Below the pieces are notes generated by a model. The model saw only the letters and a list, made by a program, of their open reading frames with translations, ran no database searches and was not told the origin of the DNA. The position numbers were made by a program, and so were the translations under genes. A stretch of 64,000 nt of DNA, taken from NCBI GenBank assembly GCA_037074705.1, contig JAYJMR010000012.1:310001-374000 (forward strand), written 5' to 3'. This document shows positions 38,394-53,325 of this stretch, in pieces (positions within the stretch are counted from its first letter, which is position 1; every line of letters begins with the position of its first letter). This DNA comes from Zhengitettix transpicula. Taxonomy: Eukaryota; Arthropoda; Insecta; Orthoptera; Tetrigidae.

Positions 38394-41300
38394 GTGGCAT
38401 TTTCATACGCGTTCTTGGTTATGGCACCAATAGGTAATGATTTTATACTGAAATTCATTATTTTTATTTTCGATTATTTTGACAATGGTATACGTCTTGA
38501 TGCCAGAAGAAAACCTTTCGAGTGTAAATTTTAATATTTTAAAAAAAATTAAATGCGTGCTAAAATATGTTTAAAAAAGTAGCGTTTTCATTGCTATCCG
38601 TGGTAATGGTACCAATAGGGGTAGATTTTATACTAAAATTTTATACTAAAATTTAATTATTATTTTTCGACTATTATTCACATCGGTATAAGTCTTAATC
38701 CTAGAAGTAAACCTTACAAAGGAAAATTTAAATATTTCTAATAAAATTTAATGCTTGCAAAAATATTTTTAAATAAAGTGGCATTTTCATACGCGTTCAT
38801 GGTTATGGCACATATAAGTAATGATTTTATACTGAAATTCATTATTTTTATTTTCAAATATTTTGACAATGGTATACGTCTTGATGCCAGAAGAAAACCT
38901 TTCGAGTGTAAATTTTAATATTTAAAAAAAAATTAAATGCGTGCTAAAATATGTTTAAAAAAAGTAGCGTTTTCATTGCTATCCGTGGTAATGGTACCAA
39001 TAGGGGTAGATTTTATACTAAAATTTTATACTAAAATTTTATTATTATTGTTCGACTATTATTCACATCGGTATACGTCTTAATCCTAGAAGTAAACCTT
39101 ATAAAGGAAAATTTAAATATTTTAAAAAAATTTTATGCCTGCAAAAATATTTTTAAATAAAGTGGCATTTTCATACGCGTTCATGGTTATGGCACCAATA
39201 AGTAATGATTTTATACTGAAATTCATTATTTTTATTTTCGATTATTTTGACAATGGTATACGTCTTGATGCCAGAAGAAAACCTTTCGAGTGTAAATTTT
39301 AATATTTAAAAAAAAATTAAATGCGTGCTAAAATATGTTTAAAAAAAGTAGCGTTTTCATTGCTATCCGTGGTAATGGTACCAATAGGGGTAGATTTTAT
39401 ACTAAAATTTTATACTAAAATTTTATTATTATTTTTCGACTATTATTCACATCGGTATACGTCTTAATCCTAGAAGTAAACCTTACAAAGGAAAATTTAA
39501 ATATTTTAAAAAAATTTTATGCTTGCAAAAATATTTTTAAATAAAGTGGCGTTTTCATACGCGTTCATGGTTATGGCACCAATAAGTAATGATTTTATAC
39601 TGAAATTCATTATTTTTATTTTCGATTATTTTGACAATGGTATACGTCTTGATGCCAGAAGAAAACCTTTCGAGTGTAAATTTTAATATTTAAAAAAAAA
39701 TTAAATGCGTGCTAAAATATGTTTAAAAAAAGTAGCGTTTTCATTGCTATCCGTGGTAATAGTACCAATAGGGGTAGATTTTATACTAAAATTTTATTAT
39801 TATTTTTCGACTATTATTCACATCGGTATACGTCTTAATCCTAGAAGTAAACCTTACAAAGGAAAATTTAAATATTTTAAAAAAATTTTATGCTTGCAAA
39901 AATATTTTTAAATAAAGTGGCATTTTCATACGCGTTCATGGTTATGGCACCAATGATTTTATACTGAAATTCATTATTTTTATTTTCGATTATTTTGACA
40001 ATGGTATACGTCTTGATGCCAAAAGAAAACCTTTCGAGTGTAAATTTTAAAATTAAAAAAAAATTAAATGCGTGCTAAAATATGTTTAAAAAAAGTAGCG
40101 TTTTCATTGCTATTCGTGGTAATGGTACCAATAAAGGTAGATTTTATACTAAAATTTTATTATTATTTTTCTACTATTATTCACATCGGTATACGTCTTA
40201 ATCCTAGAAGTAAACCTTACAAAGGAAAATTTAAATATTTTAAAAAAATTTTATGCTTGCAAAAATATTTTTAAATAAAGTGGCATTTTCATACGCGTTC
40301 ATGGTTATGGCACCAATAAGTAATGATTTTATACTGAAATTCATTATTTTTATTTTCGATTATTTTGACAATGGTATACGTCTTGATGCCAGAAGAAAAC
40401 CTTTCGAGTGTAAATTTTAATATTTAAAAAAAAATTAAATGCGTGCTAAAATGTTTAAAAAAAGTAGCGTTTTCATTGCTATCCGTGGTAATGGTACTAA
40501 TAGAGGTAGATTTCATACTAAAATTTTATTATTATTTTTGGACTATTATTCACATCGATATACGTCTTAATCCTAGAAGTAAACTTTACAAAGGAAAATT
40601 TAAATATTTTAAAAAAATTTTATGCTTGCAAAAATATTTTTAAATAAAGTGGCATTTTCATACGCGTTCATGGTTATGGCACCAATGATTTTATACTGAA
40701 ATTCATTATTTTTATTTTCGATTATTTTGACAATGGTATACGTCTTGATGCCAGAAGAAAACCTTTCGAGTGTAAATTTTAATATTTAAAAAAAAATTAA
40801 ATGCGTGCTAAAATATGTTTAAAAAAAGTAGCGTTTTCATTGCTATCCGTGGTAATGGTACCAATAGGGGTAGATTTTATACTAAAATTTTATACTAAAA
40901 TTTTATTATTATTTTTCGACTATTATTCACATCGGTATACTTCTTAATCCTAGAAGTAAACCTTACAATGGAAAATTTAAATATTTTAAAAAAATTTTAA
41001 GCTTGCAAAAATATTTTTAAATAAAGTGGCATTTTCATACGCGTTCATGGTTATGGCACCAATAAGTAATGATTTTATACTGAAATTCATTATTTTTATT
41101 TTCGATTATTTTGACAATGGTACATGTCTTGATGCCAGAAGAAAACCTTTCGAGTGTAATTTTTAATATTTAAAAAAAAATTAAATCGTGCTAAAATATG
41201 TTTAAAAAAAGTAGCGTTTTCATTGCTATCCGTGGTAATGGTACGAATAGGGGTAGATTTTATACTAAAATTTTATTATTATTTTTCGACTATTATTCAC

Positions 41301-44200
41301 ATCGGTATACGTCTTAATCCTAGAAGTAAACCTTACAAAGGAAAATTTAAATATTTAAAAAAAAATTTTATGCTTGCAAAAATATTTTTAAATAAAGTGG
41401 CATTTTCATACGCGTTCATGGTTATGGCACAGATAAGTAATGATTTAATACTAAAATTCATTATTTTTATTTTCGATTATTTTGACAATGGTATACGTCT
41501 TGATGCCAGAAGAAAACCTTTCGAGTGTAAATTTTTATATTTAATAAATATTAAATGCGTGCTAAAATATGTTTAAAAAAAGTACCGTTTTCATTGCTAT
41601 CCGTGGTAATGGTACCAATAGGGGTAGATTTTATACTAAAATTTTATACTTAAATTTTATTATTATTTATCGACTATTATTCACATCGGTATACGTCTTA
41701 ATCCTAGAAGTAAACCTTACAAAGGAAAATTTAAATATTTTAAAAAAAAATTTATGCTTGCAAAAATATTTTTAAATAAAGTGGCATTTTCATACGCGTT
41801 CATGGTTATGGCACCAATAAGAAATGATTTTATACTGAAATTCATTATTTTTATTTTCGATTATTTTGACAATAGTATACGTCTTGATGCCAGAAGAAAA
41901 CCTTTCGAGTGTAAATTTTAATATTTAAAAAAAAATTAAATGCGTGCTAAAATATGTTTAAAAAAAGTAGCGTTTTCATTGCTACCGTGGTAATGGTACC
42001 AATAGGGGTAGATATTATACTAAAATTTTATACTAAAATTTTATTATTATTTTTCGACTATTATTCACATCGGTATACGTCTTAATCCTAGAAGTAAACC
42101 TTATAAAGGAAAATTTTAATATTTTAAAAAAATTTTATGCTTGCAAAAATATTTTTAAATAAAGTGGCATTTTCATACGCGTTCATGGTTATGGCACCAA
42201 TAAGTAATGATTTTATACTGAAATTCATTATTTTTATTTTCGATTATTTTGACAATCGTATACGTCTTGATGCCAGAAGAAAACCTTTCGAGTGTAAATT
42301 TTAATATTTAAAAAAAAATTAAATGCGTGCTAAAATATGTTTAAAAAAAGTAGCGTTTTCATTGCTATCCGTGGTAATGGTACCAATAGGGGTAGATTTT
42401 ATACTAAAATTTTATACTAAAATTTTATTATTTTTTTTGGACTATTATTCACATCGGTATACGTCTTAATCCTAGAAGTAAACCTTACAAAGGAAAATTT
42501 AAATATTTTAAAAAAATTTTATGCTTGCAAAAATATTTTTAAATAAAGTGGCATTTTCATACGCGTTCATGGTTATGGCACCAATGATTTTATACTGAAA
42601 TTCATTATTTTTATTTTCGATTATTTTGACAATGGTATACGTCTTGATGCCAGAAGAAAACCTTTCGAGTGTAAATTTTAATATTTAAAAAAAAATTAAA
42701 TGCGTGCTAAAATATGTTTAAAAAAAGTAGCGTTTTCATTGCTATCCGTGGTAATGGTACCAATAGGGGTAGATTTTATACTAAAATTTTATTATTATTT
42801 TTCGACTATTATTCACATCGGTATACGTCTTAATCCTAGAAGTAAACCTTATAAAGGAAAATTTAAATATTTTAAAAAAATTTTATGCTTGCAAAAATAT
42901 TTTTAAATAAAGTGGCATTTTCATACGCGTTCATGGTTATGGCACCAATAAGTAATGATTTTATACTGAAATTCATTATTTTTATTTTCGATTATTTTGA
43001 CAATGGTATACGTCTTGATGCCAGAAGAAAACCTTTCGAGTGTAAATTTTAATATTTAAAAAAAAATTAAATGCGTGCTAAAATATGTTTAAAAAAAGTA
43101 GCGTTTTCATTGCTATCCGTGGTAATGGTACCAATAGGGGTAGATTTTATACTAAAATTTTATTCTAAAATTTTATTATTATTTTTCGACTATTATTCAC
43201 ATCGGTATACGTCTTAATCCTAGAAGTAAACCTTACAAAGGAAAATTTAAATATTTTAAAAAAATTTTATGCTTGCAAAAATATTTTATATAAAGTGGCA
43301 TTTTCATACGCGTTCATGGTTATGGCACCAATAAGTAATGATTTTATACTGAAATTCATTATTTTTATTTTCGATTATTTTGACAATGGTATACGTCTTG
43401 ATGCCAGAAGAAAACCTTTCGAGTGTAAATTTTAATATTTAAAAAAAAATTAAATGCGTGCTAAAATATGTTTAAAAAAAGTAGCGTTTTCATTGCTATC
43501 CGTGGTAATGGTACCAATAGGGGTAGATTTTATACTAAAATTTTATACTAAAATTTTATTATTATTTTTCGACTATTATTCACATCGGTATACGTCTTAA
43601 TCCTAGAAGTAAACCTTACAAAGGAAAATTTAAATATTTAAAAAAAAATTTAATGCTTGCAAAAATATTTTTAAATAAAGTGGCATTTTCATACGCGTTC
43701 ATGGTTATGGCACCAATAAGTAATGATTTTATACTGAAATTCATTATTTTTATTTTCGATTATTTTGACAATGGTATACGTCTTGATGCCAGAAGAAAAC
43801 CTTTCGAGTGTAAATTTTAATATTTAAAAAAAAATTAAATGCGTGCTAAAATATATGTTTAAAAAAAGTAGCGTTTTCATTGCTATCCGTGGTAATGGTA
43901 CCAATAGGGGTAGATTTTATACTAAAATTTTATACTAAAATTTTATTATTATTTATCGACTATTATTCACATCGGTATACGTCTTAATCCTAGAAGTAAA
44001 CCTTACAAAGGAAAGTTTAAATATTTTAAAAAAAAATTAATGCTTGCAAAAATATTTTTAAATAAAGTGGCATTTTCATACGCGTTCATGGTTATGGCAC
44101 CAATAAGTAATGATTTTATACTGAAATTCATTATTTTTATTTTCGATTATTTTGACAATGGTATACGTCTTGATGCCAGAAGAAAACCTTTCGAGTGTAA
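38394..44200. repeat. Heterogeneous mixed block with 7-bp-deleted A units
   Basis: Short B units occur near 39732, 40095, 40468, 41210 and 42727 among long ones. The A variant accaatgatt (7 bp shorter) is at 39950, 40681 and 42580. The B at about 40468 is preceded by a shortened gctaaaatgttt, and the A near 41388 has gcacagataag and gatttaatac. The A-to-B linker at about 41541 reads ttaataaatatt instead of the usual run of A's. A B near 43854 has an added at in aaatatatg. No clear HOR offset was found. No gene is visible. Confidence 0.82.
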
Positions 44201-46049
44201 ATTTTAATAATTAAAAAAAAATTAAATGCGTGCTAAAATATGTTTAAAAAAAGTAGCGTTTTCATTGCTATCCGTGGTAATGGTACCAATAGGGGTAGAT
44301 TTTATACTAAAATTTTATACGAAAATTTTATTATTATTTTTCGACTATTATTCACATCGGTATACGTCTTAATCCTAGAAGTAAACCTTATAAAGGAAAA
44401 TTTAAATATTTTAAAAAAATTTTATGCTTGCAAAAATATTTTTAAATAAAGTGGCATTTTCATACGCGTTCATGGTTATGGCACCAATAAGTAATGATTT
44501 TATACTGAAATTCATTATTTTTATATTCGAATATTTTGACAATCGTATACGTCTTGATGCCAGAAGAAAACCTTTCGAGTGTAAATTTTAATATTTAAAA
44601 AAAAATTAAATGCGTGCTAAAATATGTTTAAAAAAAGTAGCGTTTTCATTGCTATCCGTGGTAATGGTACCAATAGGGGTAGATTTTATACTAAAATTTT
44701 ATACTAAAATTTTATTATTATTTTTCGACTATTATTCACATCGGTATACGTCTTAATCCTAGAAGTAAACCTGACAAAGGAAAATTTAAATATTTTAAAA
44801 AAATTTTATGCTTGCAAAAATATTTTTAAATAAAGTGACATTTTCATACGCGTTCATGGTTATGGCACCAATAAGTAATGATTTTATACTGAAATTCATT
44901 ATTTTTATTTTCGATTATTTTGACAATGGTATACGTCTTGATGCCAGAAGAAAACCTTTCGAGTGTAAATTTTAATATTTAAAAAAAAATTAAATGCGTG
45001 CTAAAATATGTTTAAAAAATGTAGCATTTTCATTGCTATCCGTGGTAATGGTACGAATAGGGGTAGATTTTATACTAAAATTTTATTATTATTTTTCGAC
45101 AATTATTCACATCGGTATACGTCTTAATCCTAGAAGTAAACCTTACAAAGGAAAATTTAAATATTTAAAAAAAAATTTTATGCTTGCAAAAATATTTTTA
45201 AATAAAGTGGCATTTTCATACGCGTTCATGGTTATGGCACCAATAAGTAATGATTTTATACTGAAATTCATTATTTTTATTTTCGATTATTTTGACAATG
45301 GTATACGTCTTGATGCCAGAAGAAAACCTTTCGAGTGTAAATTTTAATATTTAAAAAAAAATTAAATGCGTGCTAAAATATGTTTAAAAAATGTAGCGTT
45401 TTCATTGCTATCCGTGGTAATGGTACCAATAGGGGTAGATTTTATACTAAAATTTTATACAAAAATTTTATTATTATTTTTCGACTATTATTCACATCGG
45501 TATACGTCTTAATCCTAGAAGTAAACCTTACAAAGGAAAATTTAAATATTTAAAAAAAAATTTAATGCTTGCAAAAATATTTTTAAATAAAGTGGCATTT
45601 TCATACGCGTTCATGGTTATGGCACCAATAAGTAATGATTTTATACTGAAATTCATTATTTTTATTTTCGAATATTTTGACAATGGTATACGTCTTGATG
45701 CCAGAAGAAAACCTTTCGAGTGTAAATTTTAATATTTAAAAAAAAATTAAATGCGTGCTAAAATATGTTTAAAAAAAGTAGCGTTTTCATTGCTATCCGT
45801 GGTAATGGTACCAATAGGGGTAGATTTTATACTAAAATATTATACTAAAATTTTATTAATATTTTTCGACTATTATTCACATCTGTATACGTCTTAATCC
45901 TAGAAGTAAACCTTACAAAGGAAAATTTAAATATTTAAAAAAAATTTAATGCTTGCAAAAATATTTTTAAATAAAGTGGCATTTTCATACGCGTTCATGG
46001 TTATGGCACCAATTAGTAATGATTTTATACTAAAATTCATTATTTTTAT
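44201..46049. repeat. Satellite block leading into the 3805/3422-bp duplications
   Basis: This block holds the first dimer of a type that dominates to 54.5 kb: a short B (about 45021) with gtagcattttc, tacgaataggg and cgacaattatt, whose 3' A run is longer (atttaaaaaaaaatttta). The preceding A opens gtgacatt (44837). Related dimers follow at 46162, 47687, 49211, 49967, 51492, 52633 and 54145. Confidence 0.83.
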
Positions 46050-48000
46050 TTTCGATTATTTTGACAATGGTATACGTCTTGATGCCAGAAGAAAACCTTT
46101 CGAATGTAAATTTTAATATTTAAAAAAAAATTAAATGCGTGCTAAAATATGTTTAAAAAAAGTAGCGTTTTCGTTGCTATCCGTGGTAATGGTACCAATA
46201 GTGGTAGATTTTATACTAAAATTTTATTATTATTTTTCGACTATTATTCACATCGGTATACGTCTTAATCCTAGAAGTAAACCTTACAAAGGAAAATTTA
46301 AATATTTAAAAAAAAATTTTATGCTTGCAAAAATATTTTTAAATAAAGTGGCATTTTCATACGCATTCATGGTTATGGCACCAATAAGTAATGATTTTAT
46401 ACTGAAATTCATTATTTTTATTTTCGATTATTTTGACAATGGTATACGTCTTGATGCCAGAAGAAAACCTTTCGAGTGTAATTTTTAATATTTAAAAAAA
46501 AATTAAATGCGTGCTAAAATATGTTTAAAAAAAGTAGCGTTTTCATTGCTATTCGTGGTAATGGTACCAATAGCGGTAGATTTTATACTAAAATTTTATA
46601 CTAAAATTTTATTATTATTTTTCGACTATTATTCACATCTGTATACGTCTTAATCCTAGAAGTAAACCTTACAAAGGAAAATTTAAATATTTTAAAAAAA
46701 AATTTATGCTTGCAAAAATATTTTTAAATAAAGTGGCATTTTCATAAGCGTTCATGGTTATGGCACCAATAAGTAATGATTTTATACTGAAATTCATTAT
46801 TTTTATTTTCGATTATTTTGACAATGGTATACGTCTTGATGCCAGAAGAAAATTTTTTCGAGTGTAAATTTTAATATTTAAAAAAATTAAATGCGTGCTA
46901 AAATATGTTTAAAAAAAGTAGCGTTTTCATTGCTATCCGTGGTAATGGTACCAATAGGGGTAGATTTTATACTAAAATTTTATACTAAAATTTTATTATT
47001 ATTTATCGACTATTATTCACATCGGTATACATCTTAATCCTAGAAGTAAACCTTACAAAGGAAAGTTTAAATATTTTAAAAAAAAATTTATGCTTGCAAA
47101 AATATTTTTAAATAAAGTGGCATTTTCATACGCGTTCATGGTTATGGCACCAATAAGTAATGATTTTATACTGAAATTCATTATTTTTATTTTCGATTAT
47201 TTTGACAATGGTATACGTCTTGATGCCAGAAGAAAACCTTTCGAGTGTAAATTTTAATAATTAAAAAAAAATTAAATGCGTGCTAAAATATGTTTAAAAA
47301 AAGTAGCGTTTTCATTGCTATCCGTGGTAATGGTACCAATAGGGGTAGATTTTATACTAAAATTTTATACTAAAATTTTATTATTATTTTTCGACTATTA
47401 TTCACATCGGTATACGTCTTAATCCTAGAAGTAAACCTTATAAAGGAAAATTTAAATATTTTAAAAAAATTTTATGCTTGCAAAAATATTTTTAAATAAA
47501 GTGGCATTTTCATACGCGTTCATGGTTATGGCACCAATAAGTAATGATTTTATACTGAAATTCATTATTTTTATTTTCGATTATTTTGACAATCGTATAC
47601 GTCTTGATGCCAGAAGAAAACCTTTCGAGTGTAAATTTTAATATTTAAAAAAAAATTAAATGCGTGCTAAAATATGTTTAAAAAATGTAGCGTTTTCATT
47701 GCTATCCGTGGTAATGGTACGAATAGGGGTAGATTTTATACTAAAATTTTATTATTATTTTTCGACAATTATTCACATCGGTATACGTCTTAATCCTAGA
47801 AGTAAACCTTACAAAGGAAAATTTAAATATTTAAAAAAAAATTTTATGCTTGCAAAAATATTTTTAAATAAAGTGGCATTTTCATACGCGTTCATGGTTA
47901 TGGCACCAATAAGAAATGATTTTAAACTGAAATTCATTATTTTTATTTTCGATTATTTTGACAATGGTATACGTCTTGATGCCAGAAGAAAACCTTTCGA
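46050..48000. repeat. Left copy of 1.95-kb duplication (offset 3805 bp)
   Basis: Marks shared with 49855-51805 include tttcgaatgtaaa (46099 and 49904), aatagtggtag in the B at 46162 and 49967, agaaaattttttcgagtg (about 46846 and 50651), atacatcttaatcc (about 47027 and 50832) and tacgaataggg with cgacaattatt (47687 and 51492). One substitution was seen: acgcattcatgg at 46372 against acgcgttcatgg in the partner. The left limit is the A at 45979 (accaattag); the right limit is where the partner has a taaattttaataatt ending. Confidence 0.87.
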
Positions 48001-48394
48001 GTGTAATTTTTAATATTTAAAAAAAAATTAAATCGTGCTAAAATATGTTTAAAAAAAGTAGCGTTTTCATTGCTATCCGTGGTAATGGTACCAATAGGGG
48101 TAGATTTTATACTAAAATTTTATACTAAAATTTTATTATTATTTTTCGACTATTATTCACATCGGTATACATCTTAATCCTAGAAGTAAACCTTACAAAG
48201 GAAAGTTTAAATATTTTAAAAAAAAATTTATGCTTGCAAAAATATTTTTAAATAAAGTGGCATTTTCATACGCGTTCATGGTTATGGCACCAATAAGTAA
48301 TCATTTTATACTGAAATTCATTATTTTTATTTTCGATTATTTTGACAATGGTATACGTCTTGATGCCAGAAGAAAACCTTTCGAGTGTAAATTT

Positions 48395-49900
48395 TAATAA
48401 TTAAAAAAAAATTAAATGCGTGCTAAAATATGTTTAAAAAAAGTAGCGTTTTCATTGCTATCCGTGGTAATGGTACCAATAGGGGTAGATTTTATACTAA
48501 AATTTTATACTAAAATTTTATTATTATTTTTCGACTATTATTCACATCGGTATACGTCTTAATCCTAGAAGTAAACCTTATAAAGGAAAATTTAAATATT
48601 TTAAAAAAATTTTATGCTTGCAAAAATATTTTTAAATAAAGTGGCATTTTCATACGCGTTCATGGTTATGGCACCAATAAGTAATGATTTTATACTGAAA
48701 TTCATTATTTTTATTTTCGATTATTTTGACAATCGTATACGTCTTGATGCCAGAAGAAAACCTTTCGAGTGTAAATTTTAATATTTAAAAAAAAATTAAA
48801 TGCGTGCTAAAATATGTTTAAAAAAAGTAGCGTTTTCATTGCTATCCGTGGTAATGGTACCAATAGGGGTAGATTTTATACTAAAATTTTATACTAAAAT
48901 TTTATTATTATTTTTCGACTATTATTCACATCGGTATACGTCTTAATCCTAGAAGTAAACCTTACAAAGGAAAATTTAAATATTTTAAAAAAATTTTATG
49001 CTTGCAAAAATATTTTTAAATAAAGTGACATTTTCATACGCGTTCATGGTTATGGCACCAATAAGTAATGATTTTATACTGAAATTCATTATTTTTATTT
49101 TCGATTATTTTGACAATGGTATACGTCTTGATGCCAGAAGAAAACCTTTCGAGTGTAAATTTTAATATTTAAAAAAAAATTAAATGCGTGCTAAAATATG
49201 TTTAAAAAATGTAGCGTTTTCATTGCTATCCGTGGTAATGGTACGAATAGGGGTAGATTTTATACTAAAATTTTATTATTATTTTTCGACAATTATTCAC
49301 ATCGGTATACGTCTTAATCCTAGAAGTAAACCTTACAAAGGAAAATTTAAATATTTAAAAAAAAATTTTATGCTTGCAAAAATATTTTTAAATAAAGTGG
49401 CATTTTCATACGCGTTCATGGTTATGGCACCAATAAGAAATGATTTTAAACTGAAATTCATTATTTTTATTTTCGATTATTTTGACAATGGTATACGTCT
49501 TGATGCCAGAAGAAAACCTTTCGAGTGTAATTTTTAATATTTAAAAAAAAATTAAATCGTGCTAAAATATGTTTAAAAAAAGTAGCGTTTTCATTGCTAT
49601 CCGTGGTAATGGTACCAATAGCGGTAGATTTTATACTAAAATTTTATACTAAAATTTTATTATTATTTTTCGACTATTATTCACATCTGTATACGTCTTA
49701 ATCCTAGAAGTAAACCTTACAAAGGAAAATTTAAGTATTTTAAAAAAAATTTTATGCTTGCAAAAATATTTTTAAATAAAGTGGCATTTTCATACGCGTT
49801 CATGGTTATGGCACCAATAAGTAATGATTTTATACTGAAATTCATTATTTTTATTTTCGATTATTTTGACAATGGTATACGTCTTGATGCCAGAAGAAAA
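48395..49900. repeat. Left copy of 1.5-kb duplication (offset 3422 bp)
   Basis: This matches 51817-53325. Shared marks are ccttataaagg and caatcgtatac (48.58-48.74 and 52.00-52.16 kb), gtgacatt at 49027 and 52449, tacgaataggg in the B at 49211 and 52633, aataagaaatgattttaaac, taaatcgtgct, aatagcggtag, and ttaagtatttt at 49731 and 53153. It ends before the tttcgaatg variant at 49904, which its partner lacks. It adjoins the right copy of the 3805-bp duplication, so the two exchange events share a boundary zone. Confidence 0.87.
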
Positions 49901-51816
49901 CCTTTCGAATGTAAATTTTAATATTTAAAAAAAAATTAAATGCGTGCTAAAATATGTTTAAAAAAAGTAGCGTTTTCGTTGCTATCCGTGGTAATGGTAC
50001 CAATAGTGGTAGATTTTATACTAAAATTTTATTATTATTTTTCGACTATTATTCACATCGGTATACGTCTTAATCCTAGAAGTAAACCTTACAAAGGAAA
50101 ATTTAAATATTTAAAAAAAAATTTTATGCTTGCAAAAATATTTTTAAATAAAGTGGCATTTTCATACGCGTTCATGGTTATGGCACCAATAAGTAATGAT
50201 TTTATACTGAAATTCATTATTTTTATTTTCGATTATTTTGACAATGGTATACGTCTTGATGCCAGAAGAAAACCTTTCGAGTGTAATTTTTAATATTTAA
50301 AAAAAAATTAAATGCGTGCTAAAATATGTTTAAAAAAAGTAGCGTTTTCATTGCTATTCGTGGTAATGGTACCAATAGCGGTAGATTTTATACTAAAATT
50401 TTATACTAAAATTTTATTATTATTTTTCGACTATTATTCACATCTGTATACGTCTTAATCCTAGAAGTAAACCTTACAAAGGAAAATTTAAATATTTTAA
50501 AAAAAAATTTATGCTTGCAAAAATATTTTTAAATAAAGTGGCATTTTCATAAGCGTTCATGGTTATGGCACCAATAAGTAATGATTTTATACTGAAATTC
50601 ATTATTTTTATTTTCGATTATTTTGACAATGGTATACGTCTTGATGCCAGAAGAAAATTTTTTCGAGTGTAAATTTTAATATTTAAAAAAATTAAATGCG
50701 TGCTAAAATATGTTTAAAAAAAGTAGCGTTTTCATTGCTATCCGTGGTAATGGTACCAATAGGGGTAGATTTTATACTAAAATTTTATACTAAAATTTTA
50801 TTATTATTTATCGACTATTATTCACATCGGTATACATCTTAATCCTAGAAGTAAACCTTACAAAGGAAAGTTTAAATATTTTAAAAAAAAATTTATGCTT
50901 GCAAAAATATTTTTAAATAAAGTGGCATTTTCATACGCGTTCATGGTTATGGCACCAATAAGTAATGATTTTATACTGAAATTCATTATTTTTATTTTCG
51001 ATTATTTTGACAATGGTATACGTCTTGATGCCAGAAGAAAACCTTTCGAGTGTAAATTTTAATAATTAAAAAAAAATTAAATGCGTGCTAAAATATGTTT
51101 AAAAAAAGTAGCGTTTTCATTGCTATCCGTGGTAATGGTACCAATAGGGGTAGATTTTATACTAAAATTTTATACTAAAATTTTATTATTATTTTTCGAC
51201 TATTATTCACATCGGTATACGTCTTAATCCTAGAAGTAAACCTTATAAAGGAAAATTTAAATATTTTAAAAAAATTTTATGCTTGCAAAAATATTTTTAA
51301 ATAAAGTGGCATTTTCATACGCGTTCATGGTTATGGCACCAATAAGTAATGATTTTATACTGAAATTCATTATTTTTATTTTCGATTATTTTGACAATCG
51401 TATACGTCTTGATGCCAGAAGAAAACCTTTCGAGTGTAAATTTTAATATTTAAAAAAAAATTAAATGCGTGCTAAAATATGTTTAAAAAATGTAGCGTTT
51501 TCATTGCTATCCGTGGTAATGGTACGAATAGGGGTAGATTTTATACTAAAATTTTATTATTATTTTTCGACAATTATTCACATCGGTATACGTCTTAATC
51601 CTAGAAGTAAACCTTACAAAGGAAAATTTAAATATTTAAAAAAAAATTTTATGCTTGCAAAAATATTTTTAAATAAAGTGGCATTTTCATACGCGTTCAT
51701 GGTTATGGCACCAATAAGAAATGATTTTAAACTGAAATTCATTATTTTTATTTTCGATTATTTTGACAATGGTATACGTCTTGATGCCAGAAGAAAACCT
51801 TTCGAGTGTAAATTTT
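49855..51816. repeat. Right copy of 1.95-kb duplication (offset 3805 bp)
   Basis: This is the partner of 46050-48000. After about 51805 the sequence switches from the expected gtgtaatttttaatattt to gtgtaaattttaataatt, which belongs to the 3422-bp duplication. The breakpoint is therefore visible at the A/B linker near 51805-51816, where a run of A's is one base longer than in either source. Confidence 0.86.
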
Positions 51817-53325
51817 AATAATTAAAAAAAAAATTAAATGCGTGCTAAAATATGTTTAAAAAAAGTAGCGTTTTCATTGCTATCCGTGGTAATGGTACCA
51901 ATAGGGGTAGATTTTATACTAAAATTTTATACTAAAATTTTATTATTATTTTTCGACTATTATTCACATCGGTATACGTCTTAATCCTAGAAGTAAACCT
52001 TATAAAGGAAAATTTAAATATTTTAAAAAAATTTTATGCTTGCAAAAATATTTTTAAATAAAGTGGCATTTTCATACGCGTTCATGGTTATGGCACCAAT
52101 AAGTAATGATTTTATACTGAAATTCATTATTTTTATTTTCGATTATTTTGACAATCGTATACGTCTTGATGCCAGAAGAAAACCTTTCGAGTGTAAATTT
52201 TAATATTTAAAAAAAAATTAAATGCGTGCTAAAATATGTTTAAAAAAAGTAGCGTTTTCATTGCTATCCGTGGTAATGGTACCAATAGGGGTAGATTTTA
52301 TACTAAAATTTTATACTAAAATTTTATTATTATTTTTCGACTATTATTCACATCGGTATACGTCTTAATCCTAGAAGTAAACCTTACAAAGGAAAATTTA
52401 AATATTTTAAAAAAATTTTATGCTTGCAAAAATATTTTTAAATAAAGTGACATTTTCATACGCGTTCATGGTTATGGCACCAATAAGTAATGATTTTATA
52501 CTGAAATTCATTATTTTTATTTTCGATTATTTTGACAATGGTATACGTCTTGATGCCAGAAGAAAACCTTTCGAGTGTAAATTTTAATATTTAAAAAAAA
52601 ATTAAATGCGTGCTAAAATATGTTTAAAAAATGTAGCGTTTTCATTGCTATCCGTGGTAATGGTACGAATAGGGGTAGATTTTATACTAAAATTTTATTA
52701 TTATTTTTCGACAATTATTCACATCGGTATACGTCTTAATCCTAGAAGTAAACCTTACAAAGGAAAATTTAAATATTTAAAAAAAAATTTTATGCTTGCA
52801 AAAATATTTTTAAATAAAGTGGCATTTTCATACGCGTTCATGGTTATGGCACCAATAAGAAATGATTTTAAACTGAAATTCATTATTTTTATTTTCGATT
52901 ATTTTGACAATGGTATACGTCTTGATGCCAGAAGAAAACCTTTCGAGTGTAATTTTTAATATTTAAAAAAAAATTAAATCGTGCTAAAATATGTTTAAAA
53001 AAAGTAGCGTTTTCATTGCTATCCGTGGTAATGGTACCAATAGCGGTAGATTTTATACTAAAATTTTATACTAAAATTTTATTATTATTTTTCGACTATT
53101 ATTCACATCTGTATACGTCTTAATCCTAGAAGTAAACCTTACAAAGGAAAATTTAAGTATTTTAAAAAAAATTTTATGCTTGCAAAAATATTTTTAAATA
53201 AAGTGGCATTTTCATACGCGTTCATGGTTATGGCACCAATAAGTAATGATTTTATACTGAAATTCATTATTTTTATTTTCGATTATTTTGACAATGGTAT
53301 ACGTCTTGATGCCAGAAGAAAACCT
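51817..53325. repeat. Right copy of 1.5-kb duplication (offset 3422 bp)
   Basis: This is the partner of 48395-49900. It ends in the A at about 53206: the partner reads tttcgaatg at 49904, whereas here the usual tttcgagtg continues. The B that follows at 53389 is preceded by atgagtgct and has gccatccg and a taaagtttta change. Confidence 0.86.
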
